From Pilatotrama ljubarskyi (lineage: Eukaryota > Basidiomycota > Agaricomycetes > Polyporales > Polyporaceae), in contig MU277740.1 in the NCBI GenBank assembly GCA_022385805.1, positions 53,560 to 117,559 of the forward strand: 64,000 nucleotides of DNA, in the 5' to 3' direction. A program made the position numbers and the translations under genes. How positions within the stretch are numbered: position 1 is the stretch's first letter; every line of letters starts with the position of its first letter. The notes beneath the pieces were generated by a model. That model saw only the letters and a program-made list of their open reading frames with translations. It was not told the DNA's origin and ran no database searches. This document shows positions 55,801 to 64,000 of the stretch, one piece after another.

Positions 55801-56644
55801 CGGCGCGGCGCGTCGCGGTCAGCTCGACCCGGATGTCAGTCGACTGCGAGGGTCCTTTCTTTCAGCGCCCTTCATAAACAGATGGGAAAAATGCGGCACG
55901 CACCAGGTTCGAAGCAAAGTATCCAGGCTCAGCAGCGTCGTCAGGTGATCCTGCGTACTCGGTCAGAACTCCACGCCAACATGATGCAGATCGAGCGATA
56001 CGTACCATCCGCAAGCGTCTTCCGGAGCACTTTGCGCGAGTTGATGTCGCACGCGCATATTTCGAACCTGTTGTCGTCCCCGCAAGACGCGAAGGGCCAG
56101 AGCTTGAAGATTGAGAGAGGGACAGACTACAAAAGCAGAGCCGTGTTCAGGCGCGCCCTCGGCCTCCCGGGTAAACGAGAGAGGCCTCACCCCTCCAGTA
56201 CCGTCATCGTGTAGCTGAGAAAAGCCCGTCGCTGAGAAGGACGGGTTGGAGTCGTACCCTGCATGCTGGGAGATTCACTAAGACCCGGCAACGGTACTTT
56301 GTACTACTCCAGTAAGCACGCACGTTGTCCGTGGAGTCTGTGTCCATTCCGGTCTTCACCATACCATGCGGCAGAGTGACACCTGCGGTTCGAGCCAACG
56401 CGTAAGTCGTCGTGGCAACTAACAAACATTCCTGTTTGCTCTCTCGATACGCACCCGGGAAGGCATGGCCAGAGCTCGTCGTGCCTATGAAGAGATTGAC
56501 ATGGCTCGCGGGGTCGGGGATAGGCACGTCGGCCCTCTTTCCAGTGCGCGCATCCACACCAGGGCGCGAGAGCGCCAATGACGAGCCAAGGACGGAGGCG
56601 AAGCCCATTGCAAGGGCGACAAGCGGGGTGGTAGAGCGGACCAT
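52866..56644 (-). CDS. Secreted GH92 alpha-mannosidase
   Basis: A many-exon gene for a glycoside hydrolase family 92 exo-alpha-mannosidase, a calcium-dependent family that trims alpha-1,2-linked mannose. The signal peptide starts at the ATG at 56644 (MVRSTTPLVALAMGFASVLG); a frame extension to 56653 has only a GTG. In order I see HVNLFIGTTSSGHAFPGA, LPHGMVKTGMDTD, the DTFRTLYPL-type segment, WLPECRGATAKQW with GGSDGDPILGEFFVK, QIPFMYHYANKPGHS and GLPGND/DSGAMAS. The C-terminal beta domain ends ALPPSLSTGGFD. Most of these blocks are family hallmarks. It should act outside the cell on fungal or plant glycans. Confidence 0.9.
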
Positions 56645-58585
56645 GGGCAGCACTGTTCCTATGAGCCGTCGTCCACGCCTCCCTGCTCCGGCGTGACCTT
56701 TTTATATGACCCTCAAAATGCGCGGGGCAGGTCCGCGCCGGAGATGCGAGGTCATGCAGGAAGACGAAGAGGGCGAGTCTGAGCGCGACAGGGAGGGTCG
56801 CCTGCCGAGGACGCCTACGGCGAGCTTCCCGCGCGAGCGTACGCGCATGGTCGGGGAACCCATGATCGCAGCTTCGCTTCAGGGCGCGACGTCATCCGCC
56901 GCCGCTCGTACGCAACACGAAGCGCATTTCCGGACGTCGCGCACGGCGGCTGCAGTGAGTCCGACACATCGAGGCTGCCGAGGCCATTCAGAGAACCCCC
57001 GCAGAGCGGCACGCGCACGGCGAAGTGAGTGCGCTAGCTACGATAGCTTCTGCTGGGAGACAGCTTTTAGTGTGTTGTTGCCGTAGGAGGAGCCCCGTGG
57101 ACTAGGGAGGTGCGGCTTCGTGTTCAGGGATTGGCAGAGCCGGGAACGGACGGAGGATCAGAAGAATAGAAGCGGGCGCGGCCATGCGCTGAGTCGCGCT
57201 GCTCCACTAGCCAGGCGCTCCGCCTGATGCTCGCTCGTGACTGCCGACTTGTAGCGTTGCTACCTTTCCTGGGCAGAGCGAGAAGTTGGGCAGGACTCGT
57301 GGGCACTGGATGTTGTGCAGTACAAGGGAAGGCGAACGTATAGGGCGTTGAGTGACCTCATGGCTCGGCCTCTGTAGTGCCTCGAAAGCCCGAGGAAGTG
57401 AGGCACAGAGATAATGGATGATGTTGACCCTCGGCAGAAGGTATCCGGGTCCAATATGAGTCTATTAGTCAACTTGATGCTCGCACCATACGTCCCCGCG
57501 GTGGTCTTGGGGTGATGTACAACGAAATCAGCGGTGAGCATCCCAGACGTAAAATAGAAGACATGCCATGAGCCCTCCATCCTCCGTATGCCCGAGACCC
57601 TATTGCTGTCCGCTTCCAAATCTGGACAGGCAAGAGAGAAAGACAAAAAGGATGTCGCGTAGAACGGTGGGACCATGCTCGTCCTACATAAATTCGAGGA
57701 ATACCGAAGGTATCCGGATTGAGCGAGTTCCGACAGCGTGGAGGCTTAGTACAAGTCTTCGAATCTCCAAGGCCCACTCATATGGCCTCTTCCCTTATTC
57801 CACAGCAGCTCAAATACGTACAGAACTGTCAGGGTAAGGGACGCCATGCGGAGACTCTTCACTAGAACACACGAACTGCTGCAGCAGAGACGTTGTCAAG
57901 GAAAACTTGAGACGGAAGCGTTGGACAGCACTTGCACGCTCAAAGATCTAGCGTTGCAAGGAAAATCAAGGAGATGATATTCTGATACATCGCACAGCCT
58001 GGAGAGCCAGATCCAGAGACCAAGGCGAGGATGAAGGGAAGGAGCAACCTGTGGACGTGGACGTAGGCGCCGGGACTCCCGTCATGTCGAGACTCGAGAG
58101 CAACCACGTGGAGGGCCGGTGCTCGATATGGAAACCCTCCCAGAACAACGCGATCACGTGGTCGCGTGGATGAGCGCTCGTGCTATGTCCTTCGCGTGAG
58201 CCTGGGGAGGGGTGGCTCGTCGACTGATAGCGGGAGAGCCCGCCGATGCATCGGAGCGGCCACAGAGAATGGGGCAAGCCACGCACAGTACATCTGTGGT
58301 ATATATGATGCAGGATCTCTAAAGGAAAGCCGGTGCAGGCTCGTTCTCACTCGCACACCGGGAGACTCAGAGCCGAGACACTCGTAGATACCCAGCAAAC
58401 CCTCTATTGTTACACGTTCACTATGGTACATTTACTACACATACAGACTGTTCGTGGATAACGCAAGCCGTTCAGCAGGACGAGCTAGATCTGCTCGAAC
58501 AGCAGCCTTCGCATCACCACTTCGCCACCATCACCAAACGGACACCGGTGCCGGCTCAGGCGCGAACGGACGCATCTACAGGCAT
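56645..58585. other. Intergenic, no gene seen
   Basis: This lies between the start of GH92 and the stop of the MFS gene. Open frames near 56706-57086 and 57260-57676 show no domain. Both promoter and 3' flank sequences must be here. Confidence 0.35.
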
Positions 58586-61097
58586 CTAGAGCGTGTAGCG
58601 GAAGTCGGGCGCGCGGTCGCCCATGCGGCGGAGCTCCTCGGGCGTGTAGCGGATGCCCTTCTCGTTGGCCTCCCGCACGAGCGCGTCGCGCTGCGCGTTG
58701 ATGCGCTTGTACGAGAGCACGACGATGGGTAGGACGATGAAGCCGATGCCGACGAACATGAGCTCGAGGCCGTCTGCCAGTCCAGCATGTCAGTGAAGCC
58801 CGAAAGGAGGCGACGCGGAGGGGAACGTACGTCCGAGTATGTAGCGCGGCGCATCTTGGCTGCGGTATATGTTGCTCGCAATCGCGCCCGCGAAGTTGCC
58901 GATACCGATGTGCAGCGCCATGCCCACGCCGCGCTTGTAGTGTCCCGCGAGGTTGTTGCCCAGCCTATGCCGCGTTCGCGCGTAAGCGTCGCCAGCGGGC
59001 TTAAGAATACGGAGGAATGCTACGCACCATGCGACGACACCAGGGAAGCCTGCATATGAGCCCGCGACGACGAGGAACGTGCCGAAGTACTTGACACCGA
59101 TGGGCGCGCCGGCAATGTTGATCACGAAGCCGACGAGGATGAGGCACAGGCCCGCGAGCACGAACGGGTACCGTTTCTTGATGCGGTCCGACCACACCGC
59201 CCAGATGAGCAGGGTGATGGCTGTTGAATAAGCAGTTGAGACGATGCATGATAAACGGAGGTGGATCATGGAGACGTACTGGCAAAGACGTAAGGCGGGA
59301 CGGTGAGGAGCTGCGAGATGGCGGTGGTGTACCCAAAGCTGTGAGGAGGTCAGTGACGCTTTCCATACGTCCGCAATCCTCGGACGTACCCGTTGATGAT
59401 GGACCTGTTGGCTTTCGTCAGCAACGTTTGGACTTGGGAAGAGACGACATAACTTACGGCAAGAACAGGGAGATACCATACACTGGGGAGGAAGACAAGT
59501 CAGAGTCGATCGTAGAGTCGAGGTATCTGTGGACTTACGAGGCGCGATAACCGACATGTAGATCAGGATGTGCAGCCACACCTGCCAGTCGAGGAGCGTC
59601 TCCCAGATGTGGCGCAGCTCGAAGTGCTCCTCCTCGCCGACGGACGAGTTGTCGTACTCTGGTAATCGAAACAAGTCAGATCCCCTCATCAGCGAAACGA
59701 TAAAGGAGGACCGAGACATACTCTTCCTGTGAATGACGTATGCGCGCTCTTCGGGGGTGAGGAACGTCGCCGTGTGCGGGAAATCGACGAGGACTGCGAA
59801 GCTCATGTCAGCATCACCCTGAATCCTCGCCGACAGCGCAAACCGGAGACGCACTGAAGAACGAGATCACGCCGACTACGACCGTGGCCATGCCCTCAAT
59901 GATCTATTCCGGTATCGTGAGCTTCAGCCGCCCGTTATTGAAGGAAGAGAGATGAACGCACGAAGATCCACGACCACCCAAGCAAGCCCGCGGTGCCGGA
60001 CATGAACGAGATCCCGAAAGCGAGCAGGCCTGAGAACGCTCCCGCGAGCGTGGCTCCGCCAAAGAACATCCCGACACGGAACTGGATCATGTGGCGCGGA
60101 TACCAGAGCGTAAGGCTGATCGCAGGTAGGTCAGTTCTGGCACGTACGATACGAGGGTGCTTGCGTACTAGTAGACGACACCGGGGAAGAGGCCGGCTTC
60201 TGCGATTCCGAGGGCGATACGTGTACCGACTAGCTGTGGGTAGCTGGAGAAGGGTAATCAACAGTGCGCTCAGTTGTCGAAGCAGTGCTGTAAACTTACT
60301 TCTTGACAAGGCCCATAAGCGTCCTAAAGCCGCCGTTGAGCACGAGCGAAGCGGCCAAGGATGTGCGTAGACTTACATGATCACTCCCCAGAGCACCTGG
60401 ACGGGCATGATGAGTCAAGCAGGTCCGCGCATATATTGTACGAATGCGTACCGTGATTCCTGGAAGCCATCTCGAAGGACGGAACTTCTTCAAAACCAAG
60501 CTGCGGTAGGTTGTGCGTCAGAGATAGACAGGCGCGAAACTGCCGGCTTCGCTCACTTGGCAGGACACTCAAACAGGCAGTAGGGCTGCGGCAAAGGTGG
60601 CTCAGACTTGACGCGGGATGGAGCGATCATGGGAGCCTATACTTACGACGAAGTACATAGTCTACATCGCAAGTCGATCAGCTTCTTTGGTCTCAGGCTA
60701 AAACTGGACGAGCAAGGCTTACCAGAGCGATATTGTACTTGTTTCCGTCCAAGTGCAATTGCGTCAAGAGCCCTTGCAGCTTCGCATTTCCTGAACGCTC
60801 AAGTTAGACACCCGCGCCGACGCTCCGAAGACAACACATGAGCATGAAGTACTCACCAATGTTGCCTCTGTCCAAGAACGAGCAGAGGTACATGAGCGTG
60901 AGGATGGGCATGAGCCGCATGTCGATCTTGCGGTACAACGCCTTCTGCTGCGCGGGCGTCAGGTCCGGCGGCGGGGGGAGCGTGTCCTCTCCGCCATACG
61001 CGAGGTCTGGCTTCACGGAGGCGACTTCCTCCACGACCGAGTCCGCCGCGTTCTTCTCCAGACTCGCGCTGCGCGCGTCGCTGTCCTTCGCAGACAT
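58586..61097 (-). CDS. MFS transporter, allantoate permease (ACS) type
   Basis: A multi-exon gene for a major facilitator protein of the anion:cation symporter / Dal5 group, which imports organic anions such as allantoate, nicotinate or pantothenate across the plasma membrane. The start is the ATG at 61097 (MSAKDSDARSASLEK). A cytoplasmic N-terminus leads to KIDMRLMPILTLMYLCSFLDRG (TM1 and the DRGNIG motif), then NAKLQGL, GTRIALGIAEAGLFPG and YYLTLWYPR. The central loop has DFPHTATFLTPEERAYVI. The second half runs through YGISLFLPSIINGFGY, WSDRIKKRYPFVLAG, SYAGFPGVVAWLGNNLAGHYKR and ASNIYRSQDAPRY. The C-terminus ends MGDRAPDFRYTL. The substrate cannot be told from the sequence. Confidence 0.88.
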
Positions 61098-63244
61098 CGT
61101 CGCCTAGTCGTGCTTCGGCGTCGCGGGTTTCAAGTGCAGGGGTCCAAGAGGGGGCGCCGAGAACGTGAGACCGTGAAGACGTCGAGAGTAGCTGTGCACG
61201 CTCGCAGAGAGTGGGGTGCGAGAGCGGCTCCGAGCAGGCTGCAAATTGGAGAGTCTTATACCCGCGTCGAGCGCGTCGGACGCCCGTGTCTCATACACAC
61301 GCTAATCAGAGTTCCCCCCAGACCCGAGCGAGTGGGCCCTTGCGCGGGGTCACGTTGCGGTGTCCACAACCGCTTTAGACGTGTCGTGATCGGTGGCTGC
61401 GAGCGCGAGCGTACCCGCGTAAAAGTAGAGCGACAGGGGCGCCCGCGCGCCAACGCAGCCCGGAGCTGCACCCAGCCAGCCGCGGAATCCCATGTGAACG
61501 TTCGCGCAGGGCGTTCCCAGGGGTGGAACGCCGGATTTAGCAGCGGATGCGCGGGGATGGGATGCGGAGGTGAGTGCGGGGAACGATCGCCAAGTGTGGG
61601 GAAGGATGGCGTGCCTTGGGGGTGGGGTAGCGCGACGGGGCCCTCGGATAATGGTTCTGTGCCACCGTGGACGTCGCAGGAAAGGAATGAACACCGCTGC
61701 GGGGCAGGTGAAGAACGTCGTCGGGAGATAAGGACATCCGGGAGCGCTTCGATGGGTTTAGTCGATTCGAAATCTGCAGCTTTGGCTCGGCCCAGGACTC
61801 GTGACCACTGTGTATCTCTGCATCCTCTTGTGTATGAGGCGGGGGCATCAAGTCCCTGGCTGTGATCCGGACGTGGTTTGGTTTTACGAGCTAGCGAGGT
61901 GTTTGACACTATCGCAGCGCTGCTACTTGAATGTCGCAGGATGATTGCGTACGACTGAACAGTGAAGTCCTGTACGACTTCGCCGCCAGCACACTGTCGT
62001 GGTCGTGCAGCTAATGGCCCTGAGGTGAACAGTCTACAAACTTTTTCAATAAATGAGCTACGTAAGTCCTAAGCCGCATCTCGATTCGAAACCTACCAGC
62101 GAAGAGGTCAGCAGGACAACTGAAAAGGAGGTGGCAAAGATGTCCTTTCGCGATCTTCCGGGCTACGACGGTCCGGCCGATAGATAGGCGCCCATTGAGG
62201 TCCGAGCGTCCTGGGCGCCTACTCGCTGCAGCGACTCTGATCGAGGCCTTGGCCTTCGACGTGTTCCAACTTCCAGCCCGGATCTCAGTCAACTCCCGTT
62301 CTGCTATAACGCCTTTGGAAGAAAGACTGGCTGTTTCTGTGAATCAACCTCTGAACATCGAGAGGCCTAGAGTCACTAGCATTTTTCTGGCCACGTCGTC
62401 TTGCGCCGAGTCTGTCCGCGCCTTCGCATACGCTTTCCAGACTTGTCTGAGTCGACTTGCATAACGTGCGTCCACAACTGCCTACACTCGCTTGATGCTG
62501 TCTGGGTTGGCTCGCTCGAACGGAACTTGAATGCTACGACGTCGGGCTGTCTTTCGGCTGTGTTGTACTCCCACGCCGTAAACCTGGCTGTACAGCTACC
62601 GTGGTACTGTGTCGCTGCCGACCTCTGACACTTGCTATTTTCCATCGCATCGGAGCCGAGACGTTAGGAAAGAGGATAACGTACCCCGAGTGGGCTAAGT
62701 GGCACTGTGTTGCCGAGGACTGGCTTCTCGGCTTCCACGAGGCAGAGCTTTAGGACATCGCTCGTCCGCCTGTAGGCTGTACCAGTGGAATGTCCGCATT
62801 GACACCGGTACCGCAGTGAGCGTCGCATCAGTGCGAGTGGGCGGCGTCTTCCCTTCCACGGCTTCTAGACATGTTCTGGGGTACTTGACTCGTAAACCGC
62901 CGCATCCTCGCTGCCGGAGTGAACCTTCAGACGCTAGAACACTGCACCTGGGCAACGGGGAGTCAGGATTGTGGGCTGCGGCAGCGCAGTCTGAGAAGAC
63001 AGCTGAGTTCTATCTGCTTCACAGCGTTCGTAGCACCATCAATTGCGGTTGGCCCGCCGAAGTAATCAAAGCACTTTGTACGTGGCACGATAGATCTCGG
63101 GCGCATCTGCTGCAGCACGGCACGCACGAGGCTTATATATCAGCTCCGATCTGTACTAGGATTCCTCATAACCAGCCGCGAGCCCGCTCTTCCTCCCCAA
63201 CATACCCTCCTTCCCCACCATCGAACCCCACCACGTCGTCGAGA
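61098..63244. other. Intergenic, no gene seen
   Basis: This 2.1 kb stretch lies between two divergent genes, so it holds both promoters. A 217-codon minus-strand frame at 61256-61909 is Pro/Arg/Ser-rich with no domain and is probably chance in GC-rich DNA. I see nothing else. Confidence 0.35.
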
Positions 63245-64000
63245 ATGTTCAAAGGATCCAGAACGCAACGTACGCACCGTTTCGTCTCTGGTGAGTGCCT
63301 ATACCTCACAAACGGTGTCCCTCTCCATGTGCTGTAGCTCTCCCAGCCGGAGTGCCACTCCCGCGGGCCGTCATTAACCAGATGTTGGGTCACTCAGCGG
63401 GCGGCCTGTTCCCCAACGATGACGGCTCCCCGGGATTCGCAATGCCCGCCCTTGCCGGCGATATCATCGAAGTGGACCCAACGGAGAACGCTCCGGTGCC
63501 CGAAGAGATTGTGCCGGAGGGACCACCTGGCAGCGTGCTCGAAGTAAAGTACTTGATCGAGACTCACGATTCGTTCAAGAACCAGTGGATCATCAAGCCG
63601 GCGCCTCAGACGACCGAGGACGAGAAGGCGACAAAGAACGACGGGTCGAAGTACTCCGTGTACGCGTTCAGCGTCATTCGGAAGTACAACTACACCCAGG
63701 ACGGGCGGGCGAACACGTTCAACGTCACGACCACGCTCCAGATCAACAGCCCGGAGCTCATCAAGGTCGGGCAGGATGTCATCGGCAATGCGCCGGGCAT
63801 CTCCTGGACAGCCAAACCGCTCCGAGTACTTTCCATCGCTCGTCGACCGAGGGAAGTCTACAACTCAATCTCTCTTGTAGATTGATCCGCACACGCTCCT
63901 GGCCTGGTTCCCGGAGCTAGAGGCCCATTCCGCCGAGCTTGCGGCAAAGGTTGAACGCGAGCCCGAGGACTCGCCCATCCGCCGCACGCACGAGCACCTG
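63245..64000 (+). CDS. Probable AAA ATPase with DUF7025-like N-terminus (partial)
   Basis: The 5' part of a gene cut by the window end. The start is the ATG at 63245 (MFKGSRTQRTHRFVS). A 49-nt intron ends at 63338 before LPAGVPLPRAV, and a second intron, with acceptor near 63879, precedes IDPHTLLAWFPEL. Visible blocks are LEVKYLIETHDSFKNQW, SVYAFSVIRKYN, SPELIKVGQDVIG and SWTAKPLRIDPHTLLAW. The sequence stops before any Walker motif. This order resembles the N-terminal region of a fungal AAA+ ATPase family with DUF7025. The assignment rests on that memory of the family and is moderate. The ATPase domain should lie beyond the window. Confidence 0.55.

Noticed and set aside
61256..61909. 217-codon minus-strand ORF
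   Set aside because: Pro/Ser/Arg-rich, no domain or splice support, and located in a promoter region between divergent genes.
1..64000. CRISPR array, prokaryotic operon or prophage
   Set aside because: Dense spliceosomal introns and fungal gene families throughout rule out a prokaryotic source, and no regularly spaced repeats occur.

Overview
The window is nuclear DNA from a filamentous basidiomycete, most likely an Agaricomycete of the wood-decay type; this is inferred, not proven. Genes are GC-rich and cut by many 50-70 nt introns with GT(A/G)xGx donors. Gene content fits: a TPR/CHAT protein, a DUF6534-type 7TM protein, small Kre9/Knh1-like secreted proteins, a CE16 esterase, a GH92 mannosidase and a basidiomycete-type aspartic protease. 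I joined exons by eye, using reading-frame continuity and family similarity. I saw no tRNA, rRNA or CRISPR.

Layout. 0.2-4.4 kb: three tandem isoprenylcysteine methyltransferase-like copies on the minus strand; only the 4.4 kb copy is intact. 5.7-8.8 kb: mitochondrial uL14 and a hexokinase, divergently transcribed; the hexokinase has an altered glucose-contact residue. 9.6-13.5 kb: a 1,260-residue TPR/CHAT protein. 14.6-15.6 kb: a single-pass membrane protein. 16.5-20.4 kb: YTM1 (ribosome biogenesis) and a peroxisomal MaoC/hydratase-2 enzyme ending in SKL, sharing a 236 bp promoter. 21.6-25.1 kb: a DUF6534-like 7TM gene and a weak membrane-protein candidate.

25.4-35 kb is an array of five apparently intact Kre9/Knh1-like small secreted genes plus one pseudogene. 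All five intact genes share the same exon phases, including a 14-nt exon and a 2-nt exon. 35.5-37 kb: a complete CE16 acetylesterase. 38-44 kb is gene-poor and holds a broken ORF, two non-coding inverted-repeat elements and an 18-G run; a third, shorter hairpin element lies at 26.6 kb.

44.1-46.7 kb: a Zn2Cys6 transcription factor. 47.4-49.8 kb: a secreted aspartic protease. 51.2-52.7 kb: an SDR that has lost its catalytic Lys. 52.9-56.6 kb: a secreted GH92 alpha-mannosidase. 58.6-61.1 kb: an allantoate-permease-type MFS transporter. 63.2 kb to the end: the start of a probable DUF7025/AAA ATPase.

The genes do not form one pathway. Loose themes are secreted carbohydrate or protein turnover (CE16, GH92, aspartic protease, MFS) and small cell-surface proteins. 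The most unusual structure is the Kre9-like array with its conserved tiny exons.
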